From Rhodopseudomonas rhenobacensis (lineage in GTDB: Bacteria > Pseudomonadota > Alphaproteobacteria > Rhizobiales > Xanthobacteraceae): a stretch of 63,601 bases of DNA. The notes beneath the pieces were generated by a model that was not told where the DNA came from, searched no databases, and worked only from the letters and a program-made list of their open reading frames with translations. Within the stretch, counting starts at the first letter, position 1. Each line of letters opens with the position of its first letter. A program made the translations under genes and the position numbers. The stretch lies in the NCBI RefSeq assembly GCF_014203125.1, contig NZ_JACHIH010000010.1, positions 1-63,601 of the forward strand, written 5' to 3'. This document shows, in pieces, positions 28,043 through 35,393 of this stretch.

Positions 28043-29561
28043 CGGCGTCCCGTGTCGGCGTGATGGTGATCAGATGGTCGCGCCCGGAAAACACCCCGAG
28101 CGGCGTGTCGATGCGGGCGCGACTGTCCGCCGCCAGCGGCGTCAGGCTGATATGCAACAGCCCGTCGCCGGTCTGCCGCTCCGCGGTGGCGTCCGGTCCG
28201 GCCTGTTCGCTCAACGCTTCGCCGAGCAGTCCGAGGAAAAGCCCGAAGGCGTGACGGTCGAGTTCGCCGAGGTCGGACAGGCGGGTGGGGTGGCCGGTGG
28301 CAAGGCGCCTGCGCGCCGCTTCGACCTGCTGCGATTCCTCGGCGAGTTCGCGCGCCAGCCGGGCGCGGGCGTCGGCGCGGTCGCGCACCCGTGCCAACGG
28401 GCCGCGCGGCGCCGCCTCGCCGTATTCGCGCAGCCGCGGGTGAATCCGCAAAGCCGGCGCATCGATCCAGCGCGTGCTGGCCGGCAACTCCGCGTCGGCG
28501 TCGGGATTGAGCGAAAAATGCCGCGCCGGATTGAGCGCGAAGGCGGCGCGCGCCAGCCGATGCGTCTCGCCATCTTCGGCGCAGTCGGCGAACCACAGCG
28601 AGAGCATGCGAAAATCCGCGGAGCGATCGCTGCGGCCGCTGCGGCGCTCGTTCAGCGCGGCGATCGCGCCGAGCAATTGCGGAATCGCCGACCTCGCCCG
28701 CGCCCGCAACAATTCGGCTTGCGAAGGCTCGTGGCCGGCGCGGAAGAACCAGCCGCGCAGACCCGTCCAACGTTCGCGCCAGACGTTCCAGGATCGGGTT
28801 TGGGCATCGATGCGATCCTGCTCGTCGCCGGGCGCGGCGTCGCGGGCCTCGCGCGCAGCCACCTGCTGCAACATCGCGTCGATGCTCGGCTCCAATGCGA
28901 GAATGAGCCCGGCGATCATGTCCGAGCGGCGCACCAGATCGCCGATGAAGCGCTCCAGGTAGTCGATCAGCCGCCGCTTGTAGTTCGCCACGGCATTTTC
29001 TTCGGCCTGCTGCAGTTCGATGCTGCGCGCCACCCCGGCCATGAACGCCTGGGCGTTGTCGGCCAGGCCCTCGAACACCCGCACCAGATCCCGCAGCGTC
29101 GCGTGGATTTTTGCGGCGTCCGGTTCGGTCTCATCGGCCAGCGCCTTCATCGCCTGCAATCGGCTGGCGATGTCTTCGAGCGCCACGGTTTGCAGCTCGG
29201 CGCGGCGTTGCAAGGTTTGCACGAACAGCGCCAGCGCCGATTCCACGGCTTCACCGCCCTGCGACAGCCGGTACAGCAGGCGCGCCCGGTAGAAATCGTT
29301 CAGGCTGGAAACCCGCGCCGTATCATGATGCGATTCCAGATTGCCCCAGGCCGAAAGCTGGCTGAGCGCTGCGTTGACGTCTTCGATGCGTGGGGTCTGT
29401 CCGTCCGGCCATCGGGCTTCGGTCAAGACGTCGTCGGGCCGCAATTGCAGGCGATATTGCCGCTTGGCCGCGGCAAACACATCCATGATGCAGCGATACA
29501 ACGCCGACTTCTCGGCGCTGACATGCCTGAACAGTTCGGCTGAATCGCTCACGGCTGGCAT
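28026..29561 (-). CDS. jetA: Wadjet subunit JetA (DUF2397)
   Basis: A 511-residue protein of the TIGR02677/DUF2397 family, the kleisin-like subunit of type II Wadjet. The N-terminus (SAELFRHVSAEKSALYRCIMDVFAAAK) and the pattern YRLQLRPDDVL are typical; the middle is helical and Glu/Ala/Arg-rich. The ATG at 29561 is chosen, with GGAA about 9 bp upstream, because the family begins at this point. The open frame reaches 29699 through unlikely sequence. It is the first gene of jetABCD, so the operon promoter should lie in 29562-29700. Confidence 0.88.
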   Translation of the reverse strand: MPAVSDSAELFRHVSAEKSALYRCIMDVFAAAKRQYRLQLRPDDVLTEARWPDGQTPRIEDVNAALSQLSAWGNLESHHDTARVSSLNDFYRARLLYRLSQGGEAVESALALFVQTLQRRAELQTVALEDIASRLQAMKALADETEPDAAKIHATLRDLVRVFEGLADNAQAFMAGVARSIELQQAEENAVANYKRRLIDYLERFIGDLVRRSDMIAGLILALEPSIDAMLQQVAAREARDAAPGDEQDRIDAQTRSWNVWRERWTGLRGWFFRAGHEPSQAELLRARARSAIPQLLGAIAALNERRSGRSDRSADFRMLSLWFADCAEDGETHRLARAAFALNPARHFSLNPDADAELPASTRWIDAPALRIHPRLREYGEAAPRGPLARVRDRADARARLARELAEESQQVEAARRRLATGHPTRLSDLGELDRHAFGLFLGLLGEALSEQAGPDATAERQTGDGLLHISLTPLAADSRARIDTPLGVFSGRDHLITITPTRDADAAQP

Positions 29562-29693
29562 CGGACGTTTCCAGATGGTCCTGGACTGCAGATATCGATC
29601 GGCGCCATAGGTTAGCGGATTTGTGGCTTTGTTCCAGCCATATCGGCTTCCGTCGATGGTGTCAGGAATTGCGCGGGGCCGGCCGCGCGGCGC

Positions 29694-30089
29694 TTGCACT
29701 CAACTCAGAGCCAGTTCTCGACGCGAGAGGCCCGGCATGCGGCTGAACTCGCGAATGCGAATGCGGATGCACCGATTGGAGCTGCCGCCACGGCGGTCGC
29801 GCGCGCGAATGTTGGCGCGCCGTCGCCGCGCGATCAGACGTCAGATCCGTGGCAGTTCCTGGTGCAAATCGGCATGCAAGTTGTCGCGGCGCTCGCGTCT
29901 GGCAACGAAGCCAACGCGCCGGCGCATCCATGGATTGAGCACGATCGGGCCTCCGGCGCAAAGAGCCTGAAAATCCCGATGCCGGCCCCGAAAACTGCAA
30001 TCAAAATCGCAAATGCATTTTCTGCATTGGCGGACAGCTTGCGGGCCAACGACGCCCATAGGCAAAACGAGCTGAATGATTTCAGATAA
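29694..30089 (+). CDS. Hypothetical protein, 131 residues
   Basis: An open frame with only a TTG start, divergent from jetA. The C-terminal two thirds looks protein-like (DPWQFLVQIGMQVVAALAS, then AHPWIEHDRASGAKSLKIP and TAIKIANAFSALADSL), with amphipathic helices and no membrane segment. I do not recognise a family. No ribosome binding site is clear, so the real start may differ or the gene may be a remnant. Confidence 0.35.
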   Translation: MHSTQSQFSTREARHAAELANANADAPIGAAATAVARANVGAPSPRDQTSDPWQFLVQIGMQVVAALASGNEANAPAHPWIEHDRASGAKSLKIPMPAPKTAIKIANAFSALADSLRANDAHRQNELNDFR

Positions 30090-30197
30090 TTACAGTTGGC
30101 GGAGCCGGGCGGATAGGAACTCGTCTTACGTACACCAATGATGCTACGAGCTTTGGTATGGCCCTCTCGACCAATCGCAAGAATCGGGTGTTGCAGG

Positions 30198-30271
30198 TCC
30201 CCGCAACCAAACTTTTCTAAATAGTTACAATGAATTAGCCCGCCTGTAGCGGGCTTTTTCATGTCTTGCAG
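30198..30271. repeat. Right direct repeat of the island (tRNA-fMet 3' fragment; attR-like)
   Basis: TCCCCGCAACCAAACTTT onward repeats the tRNA 3' end and its downstream terminator (13163-13235), with one indel and roughly eight substitutions. The bases upstream of the fragment do not form a tRNA, so this is the displaced end and not a second tRNA gene. From 30090 to 30476 no gene is seen apart from this repeat. Confidence 0.75.
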
Positions 30272-30476
30272 AGGCTTCCTGAACGTTACCATCAATCCTT
30301 TCTTGGGCACAAAAATCCACACCGCGATTTGGTGAGGCCGCTCATCCACGTTGGGCTGCTCCTCCCTCGGCCGACGGACGCCTCTACAGGTTTGGGAAGG
30401 CCGGCCGCTTGGTTGAATGACCCGGCCTTCCACGGCGACACCCGACGGTACCCGTTTCGGCACCATCCGCTCTGCG

Positions 30477-31670
30477 TCAAGTTTCCGGAAACAGGCGTGG
30501 AAACAGAATGTCGAGTGCCTCTGTTGGGAAGCGCAACGACACCGGGCCTTTGGGGGTTTCCGATCCGAGAAGCCCTGCATTGATCACATCCCCCAGGATG
30601 CGGCGCGCGGTCCGGTCGGGCAGGCCGGTGATGCGGGCAATCTCGCCGCGCTCAAACTGGCCGCGAATCAGCGCCTCTTCGAGCAGTCGCCGGGCTTCCG
30701 GCTTCAATGTTTCGCTGCGTTCGACGTAGACGCCGAGTCGTGGCCCAAGCTTGTCGAGTTCGAACAGGCTTCCCATGAATTGCACCTGATCGAGCGAGAC
30801 CTTGAGAAACCAAAGTACGAAGTCGCCGAGCGCCCGGAGCGAAAGGTTGCCACGGCCATCGAGATCGCCCTGACGCGGCATATCGGCAAGGTCCATCATT
30901 TGCTTGTATTCGCTCGGAGCGTTCAATCCGCGTGCAAGCCCCCGCGAGATCGACCAAAGCCCATGCGCGCCGACGCCAGCGAGTTGAGCCATGGCGTGGC
31001 TCATGAGGCGGCTCACGCGGCCATTGCCGTCCAGAAAAGGATGGATGTAGTTGAAACGATGATGCGCGGCGGCCATGGCCATGATCCGGCCCGCCGTCTT
31101 CAAAGACTTGAAAGAGTAGCGTTCCTCGAAATAGGCCATGAAGTCATCGACCCGATGGCTCGACGGCGGAATGTGCCGCCCGACCGTGACATCATGCTCG
31201 GGACGCGAGCGCCAGGCGCCGGGCTCCAAACTGAACTCGGCATGATCACCGCTCATCCGCAGCGTCTCCTTCGGAACGTCGCGATAGAATTCGAGGTGCA
31301 GCCATTTGATGAACTCGATCGACGCAGGTTCAGGGAGATTGTTGGCGTCGGCCATGCGATCAATTTTGGTCTGCACGCGCACGTGGGCAGCGGCTTCCAA
31401 TTGCAGATCCCTGCGCTCCTGATCCTGATCAAGCTGTCCTTCGAGGGCGCGAGCGATATCTCTCGGGCGGGTGTTGTGGCCTTCGATGAGGTTGCTGTAA
31501 TAGGTGTTCATCAGCCGCACGAGATCGGCGAGATTGGCGGCCGTGCGCGGATGCAGGCCGGTTCCTAATCTGGCTGAGGCGGCCGACAAATCCGCAATCA
31601 CGTCGGCGATCGCTTCTGACGTTTCTGCAAGCCGGGTCGGTTCGATCCGCTGGGTTGTTTCTTTCGCCAT
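30477..31670 (-). CDS. Fic-family protein with winged-helix C-terminus
   Basis: A 397-residue Fic enzyme, expected to transfer AMP (or another nucleotide) to a target protein. The catalytic motif HPFLDGNGRVSR (H210-R221) is complete. The inhibitory motif S/TxxxEG is present in cis as SNLIEG (S59-G64), which places it in the class II, self-inhibited Fic proteins. The C-terminal ~80 residues (EIARITGLPDRTARRILGDVI) form a winged helix, as in regulatory Fic-HTH proteins. It stands alone just outside the right tRNA repeat. Function could be stress control or toxin-like; no separate antitoxin is seen. Confidence 0.9.
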   Translation of the reverse strand: MAKETTQRIEPTRLAETSEAIADVIADLSAASARLGTGLHPRTAANLADLVRLMNTYYSNLIEGHNTRPRDIARALEGQLDQDQERRDLQLEAAAHVRVQTKIDRMADANNLPEPASIEFIKWLHLEFYRDVPKETLRMSGDHAEFSLEPGAWRSRPEHDVTVGRHIPPSSHRVDDFMAYFEERYSFKSLKTAGRIMAMAAAHHRFNYIHPFLDGNGRVSRLMSHAMAQLAGVGAHGLWSISRGLARGLNAPSEYKQMMDLADMPRQGDLDGRGNLSLRALGDFVLWFLKVSLDQVQFMGSLFELDKLGPRLGVYVERSETLKPEARRLLEEALIRGQFERGEIARITGLPDRTARRILGDVINAGLLGSETPKGPVSLRFPTEALDILFPRLFPET

Positions 31671-31868
31671 TTGGCCGATCTGGTAAGATGTTAAGATGTT
31701 GAAAATACAGCAGCAAAACTAATATTGTATCAAGAATGGCCGATGTCTTGGCCGATCTTTGCCGTTTGGTTGGTCGCTTGCTGCATGAAGCGACGCATTA
31801 CATTCGACGTTCGTCGAAGGCCAGTTTGGTCGATCCTCTGGATGAACTGCCCAGGGCAATAGGCGGCG

Positions 31869-32206
31869 CTAAGATTTGCTAACCAGATCTTGCAACAGCG
31901 AGTCTGCCAAGAATTCCTCGGGGATTGCGACCCGATGTTGTTCCATGGCGGTCGTCAATTCTCCATCCCAACGGGCTGCGACCGACTTACCTTGCAAGGG
32001 CTGCCCGAAAAGGGAGATCCTTGCGGCTGCGGCTGCGTAGTCAGCGGCGCCGAAGCGCCACGGCTCGGCCCCATGCTCACGCATGACTTGGTTGCGATGT
32101 GCAATCCAGGCCAATCGAAATCACCATGATAGCGAAGCCGCGCGCCCGCTTTGGCAAGCTGGAGCAAAAGGCATCGCTGGGCGGATGGCTTCGGCAGCCT
32201 CACCAC
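31869..32206 (-). pseudogene. Truncated, frameshifted second copy of the jetD 3' end
   Basis: The minus strand matches the last ~105 codons of jetD (from AQRCLLLQL to the stop) at high identity: ARLRYHGDFDWPGLHI in one frame, then NQVMREHGAEPWRFGAADYAAAAARIS and EEFLADSLLQDLVSKS in another. A single missing base near 32097 (CACATCGCAACC versus CACATCGGCAACC) breaks the frame. Nothing of the upstream jetD or of jetABC is present. The DNA match starts just past the stop codon. It lies between the Fic gene and the arsenic locus; 31671-31868 shows no other gene. Confidence 0.88.
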
Positions 32207-32229
32207 GATCCTCGAGTGTGCTGTGCGCC

Positions 32230-32580
32230 TCAGTCAGTCGCTCGGCCTTTTTTCCGATAGAGATTCGACACGTTCGGAAGGGTGTCCGGAATATCGACGA
32301 GCCGGTTTGAATGCGCCTCACGGACTGCCTCGATGACATTGACGTATTTGTCGGTGATCTCGCGCTGACGCGTTTTCACAGCCTGCCGGAGTTCATCGCC
32401 GACAATGCTGAGCTCTGGAACCTCGGCGCTGCACATGTCGATGGCAGCCGACAACAGCGTTCTGCAGGCGATCTTGACCGGGGCGTGTGGGTGCGGCGAT
32501 CCGGTTCCTGCCACGAGCCGGATACCGGCGACCGCAGCGTTGACCGCGTGCACGCTCTTGCGCTTGTCTGACAAATCCAT
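32230..32580 (-). CDS. Hypothetical protein, 116 residues
   Basis: A small soluble protein that I do not recognise. It is helix-rich, with VKIACRTLLSAAIDMCSAEVPEL and DELRQAVKTRQREITDKYVNVIEAVREAH, and a basic C-terminus (LYRKKGRATD). The composition looks coding. The start codon is only 12 bp from the divergent arsR start, leaving no room for a Shine-Dalgarno, so the frame may be a 5'-truncated gene or use a leaderless or internal start. Confidence 0.45.
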   Translation of the reverse strand: MDLSDKRKSVHAVNAAVAGIRLVAGTGSPHPHAPVKIACRTLLSAAIDMCSAEVPELSIVGDELRQAVKTRQREITDKYVNVIEAVREAHSNRLVDIPDTLPNVSNLYRKKGRATD

Positions 32581-32581
32581 T

Positions 32582-32591
32582 ATTCATGAAT
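32582..32591. promoter_or_regulatory. Palindrome ATTCATGAAT between two divergent starts
   Basis: A perfect 10-bp palindrome filling the gap between the minus-strand hypothetical gene (start 32580) and arsR (start 32593). Its position is where an ArsR-type repressor would block both genes. ArsR operators are usually longer dyads, so the assignment is tentative. Confidence 0.35.
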
Positions 32592-32592
32592 C

Positions 32593-32949
32593 ATGGAAAT
32601 AAAGCTGGCCACCGACGCTTTGTCCGCCCTGTCGCAGCGCACCCGGCTGGAGGTGTTCCGGCTTCTGGTTCGTCGCGAGCCGCAGAGCGTCGCCGCTGGC
32701 GATCTCGCCAAGGCCATCGGCGTCCCGGCCAACACCATGTCGGTGCATCTCAACGTGTTGAGCCGGGCTGGCCTCGTCAGCTCCGAGCGGCACAGCCGCT
32801 CCATCGTTTATCGCGCCGATCTCAATCGCTTCCGCGAACTGATGCTGTTCATGCTGAAAGATTGCTGCGACGGCCGCAGCGAGATCTGCGCGCCGTTGTT
32901 CGCCGACCTGATCCCCTGCTGTCCTCCGAAGGAATCCGTCGATGCCTGA
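32593..32949 (+). CDS. arsR: Arsenic-responsive repressor ArsR
   Basis: A 118-residue ArsR/SmtB winged-helix repressor. The N-terminal DALSALSQRTRLEVFRLLV and the HTH (PANTMSVHLNVLSRAGLVSSER) are typical. As(III) is probably bound by the C-terminal cysteines CCDGRSEIC (C91, C92, C99); this matches the Acidithiobacillus type of ArsR and not the helix-alpha3 CVC type of plasmid R773. A further CC pair lies at 109-110. No ribosome binding site precedes the ATG, so it may be leaderless. It overlaps the arsenate reductase gene by 8 bp and heads the ars operon. Confidence 0.92.
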   Translation: MEIKLATDALSALSQRTRLEVFRLLVRREPQSVAAGDLAKAIGVPANTMSVHLNVLSRAGLVSSERHSRSIVYRADLNRFRELMLFMLKDCCDGRSEICAPLFADLIPCCPPKESVDA

Positions 32950-33469
32950 CCGCGTCTTCAACGTGCTGTTTCTCTGCACCGGCAACACCGCCCGCTCGAT
33001 CATAGCCGAGAGCATCCTGCGTAAGGACGGCGCCGGTCGATTCAACGCCTTCTCGGCAGGTAGCCAGCCCAAGGGTGTGGTCAATCCCTTCGCGCTGAAA
33101 GTGCTCGCCGACAGCAACTATCCGACCGAGGGGCTTCGTTCCAAGAGCTGGCAGGAGTTCGCCGCCGCGGACGCGCCGGTGATGGATTTCGTCTTCACCG
33201 TCTGTGACAACGCCGCCGGTGAGGCCTGCCCGGTGTGGCCCGGCCAGCCGATGACGGCGCATTGGGGCATCGACGATCCCGCAGCGGTCGAGGGCGGCGA
33301 TATCGATAAGGAGCGCGCCTTCGTTCAGGCGTTCCGCTTCATGAAGAACCGCATCAGCGTGTTTGCGGCACTGCCGATCAAGCGGCTCGACGGCGTCGCG
33401 CTGGGCGCCAAGCTGCGCGAGATCGGGCACTCGGAGGGCGCCAGCCACGGCCGCCCGGACGTGGCGTGA
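32942..33469 (+). CDS. arsC: Arsenate reductase, low-molecular-weight phosphatase type (thioredoxin-coupled)
   Basis: A 175-residue LMW-PTP-like arsenate reductase that converts arsenate to arsenite. The phosphate-binding loop CTGNTARS (C12 to R18) and the redox cysteines in VCDNAAGEACP (C88, C96) form the three-cysteine relay of the pI258/thioredoxin class. The C-terminus has the ALPIKRLDGVALGAKLREIG helix usual in alphaproteobacterial members. It is overlapped by arsR at the start and joined to the next gene by TGATG. Confidence 0.93.
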   Translation: MPDRVFNVLFLCTGNTARSIIAESILRKDGAGRFNAFSAGSQPKGVVNPFALKVLADSNYPTEGLRSKSWQEFAAADAPVMDFVFTVCDNAAGEACPVWPGQPMTAHWGIDDPAAVEGGDIDKERAFVQAFRFMKNRISVFAALPIKRLDGVALGAKLREIGHSEGASHGRPDVA

Positions 33470-33894
33470 TGGACGTCGTCATCTACCACAATCCCGCCTG
33501 CGGCACCTCGCGCAACACGCTCGGCCTGATCCGCAATGCCGGGATCGAGCCGCACGTGATCGAGTACCTGAAATGCCCGCCGAGCCGGGCGCTGCTCACG
33601 CAACTGATCGCACGCGCAGGGCTGAGCCCGCGGGAATTGCTGCGCGAGAAAGGCACGCCGTTCCAGGAGCTGAAGCTCGACGATCCAGCGCTCAGCGACG
33701 ATGATCTGCTCGACGCGATGATGGCGCATCCGATCCTGATCAATCGTCCGCTGGTCGTCTCGCCGAACGGCGTGCGGCTGTGCCGCCCCTCCGAAGCCGT
33801 GCTCGATCTGCTGCCGCCGCAGCAGGGCGAATTCGTCAAGGAAGACGGCGAACGCGTTATCGACGCCGCCGGCCGCCCCGTCGCAACCGCCTGA
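33469..33894 (+). CDS. arsC: Arsenate reductase, glutaredoxin-coupled ArsC (Spx/ArsC fold)
   Basis: A 141-residue member of the R773-type ArsC family, unrelated in fold to the preceding reductase. The catalytic Cys is in VVIYHNPACGTSRNTL (C11), with arginines for arsenate binding in PSRALL, LINRPLVV and VRLCRPSE. It uses glutathione and glutaredoxin. The ATG at 33469 overlaps the previous stop (TGATG). Two reductases of different classes in one operon would allow arsenate reduction from either thiol pool. Confidence 0.93.
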   Translation: MDVVIYHNPACGTSRNTLGLIRNAGIEPHVIEYLKCPPSRALLTQLIARAGLSPRELLREKGTPFQELKLDDPALSDDDLLDAMMAHPILINRPLVVSPNGVRLCRPSEAVLDLLPPQQGEFVKEDGERVIDAAGRPVATA

Positions 33895-33901
33895 GGCCAC
33901 C

Positions 33902-34948
33902 ATGTCCAGCTTCGAACGCTATCTGACGCTGTGGGTCGCGCTGTGCATCCTCGCCGGCATCGCGCTCGGCCATTTCATGCCGGGGCTGTTTCAACTGGTC
34001 GGCACGGCGGAGATCGCCAAGGTCAATCTGCCGGTGGCGGCGCTGATCTGGCTGATGATCATCCCGATGCTGGTGAAGATCGATTTCGCCGCGCTGGCGC
34101 AAGTGCGCGAGCATTGGCGCGGCATCGGCGTCACGCTGTTCATCAACTGGGCGGTGAAGCCGTTCTCGATGGCGGCGCTGGCCTGGCTGTTCATCGGCTG
34201 GTTGTTCAAGGACTATCTGCCCGCCGATCAGATCAACTCCTATATCGCCGGGCTGATCATTCTCGCCGCCGCGCCTTGCACGGCGATGGTGTTCGTGTGG
34301 TCGAACCTCATCAAGGGCGAGCCGCATTTCACGCTGAGCCAGGTGGCGTTGAACGACACCATCATGGTGTTCGCGTTCGCGCCGATCGTCGGCCTGTTGC
34401 TCGGGCTCTCCGCGATCACCGTGCCGTGGGACACGCTGTTGCTGTCGGTGGTGCTGTACATCGTGGTGCCGGTCGCGATCGCGCAATTGCTGCGCCGCCG
34501 GGTGCTGGCGACCAGCGGGGAGGCGGGCTTGCAGCGCCTCCTCGGCGTGTTCCAGCCGCTGTCGCTGGTGGCGTTGCTGGCGACGCTGGTGCTGCTGTTC
34601 GGTTTTCAGGGCGAGCAGATCATCAAGCAGCCGATGGTGATCGCGCTATTGGCGGTGCCGATCCTGATCCAGGTCTATTTCAACGCCGGCTTCGCTTACG
34701 TCCTCAACCGCGCCGCCGGCGAGCAGCATTGCGTGGCCGGCCCCTCGGCGCTGATCGGCGCCAGCAACTTCTTCGAACTGGCGGTGGCCGCCGCGATCAG
34801 CCTGTTCGGCTTCGAGTCCGGCGCGGCGCTCGCCACCGTGGTCGGCGTGCTGATCGAGGTGCCGGTGATGCTGTCCGTGGTGTGGATCGTGAACCGCTCG
34901 AAGGGCTGGTACGAGGACGGCTCGCCGCATCCCGTGCGCTTGAGGTGA
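33902..34948 (+). CDS. acr3: Arsenite efflux permease Acr3
   Basis: A 348-residue inner-membrane permease of the ACR3 family (BART superfamily) with about ten membrane helices. The conserved Cys is in ILAAAPCTAMVFVWS, and the fourth-helix region FTLSQVALNDTIMVF and the late GASNFFELAVAAAISLFG are typical. It exports As(III) alone or with the ATPase ArsA, whose gene is downstream. It starts 8 bp after the glutaredoxin-type arsC. It is not the unrelated ArsB family. Confidence 0.95.
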   Translation: MSSFERYLTLWVALCILAGIALGHFMPGLFQLVGTAEIAKVNLPVAALIWLMIIPMLVKIDFAALAQVREHWRGIGVTLFINWAVKPFSMAALAWLFIGWLFKDYLPADQINSYIAGLIILAAAPCTAMVFVWSNLIKGEPHFTLSQVALNDTIMVFAFAPIVGLLLGLSAITVPWDTLLLSVVLYIVVPVAIAQLLRRRVLATSGEAGLQRLLGVFQPLSLVALLATLVLLFGFQGEQIIKQPMVIALLAVPILIQVYFNAGFAYVLNRAAGEQHCVAGPSALIGASNFFELAVAAAISLFGFESGAALATVVGVLIEVPVMLSVVWIVNRSKGWYEDGSPHPVRLR

Positions 34949-35020
34949 CGCGGTTGTGCCGCCGCCGGCTGATCATCGACCACGCCTCTGCCGCCTGCCA
35001 CATCTGAAGGAGATGCCGCG

Positions 35021-35383
35021 ATGAAGACGATTCAAGTGTTCGATCCAGCACTGTGCTGCAGCTCGGGTGTCTGTGGCGTCGACATCGACCAGGCACTGGT
35101 CAGCTTCGCGGCTGACGTGGACTGGGCCAAGCAGAACGGGGCGAACATCGAGCGCTTCAATCTGGCTCAGCAACCGATGGCATTTGCCGAAAACCACACC
35201 GTCAAGAGCTTCCTGGAGCGTTCGGGCCAGGAAGCCCTGCCATTGACGCTGGTGGACGGCGAGGTCGCCCTCGCTGGCCGCTACCCGAACCGCGCGGAAT
35301 TGACCCGCTGGACGGCCGGGACCGAGCCGGCCGCGGAAGCGCAGCCTGTCGAGAGTTGCTGTTCCGGCGGGCGATGCGGCTGA
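35021..35383 (+). CDS. arsD: Arsenic metallochaperone ArsD
   Basis: A 120-residue ArsD that passes As(III) to ArsA. The functional cysteines lie in ALCCSSGVCGVD (C12, C13, C18), a second motif is CCSGGRCG at the very C-terminus, and the middle has TVKSFLERSGQEALPLTLVDGEV. GAAGGAGATG precedes the start. arsA begins 11 bp downstream. Confidence 0.95.
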   Translation: MKTIQVFDPALCCSSGVCGVDIDQALVSFAADVDWAKQNGANIERFNLAQQPMAFAENHTVKSFLERSGQEALPLTLVDGEVALAGRYPNRAELTRWTAGTEPAAEAQPVESCCSGGRCG

Positions 35384-35393
35384 ACCCAGTCTC

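Noticed and set aside
13175-30197. An integrase or recombinase for the island
   Set aside because: None found on either strand; only the C-terminal transposase remnant at 20148-20373 is present, and that family does not integrate into tRNA genes.
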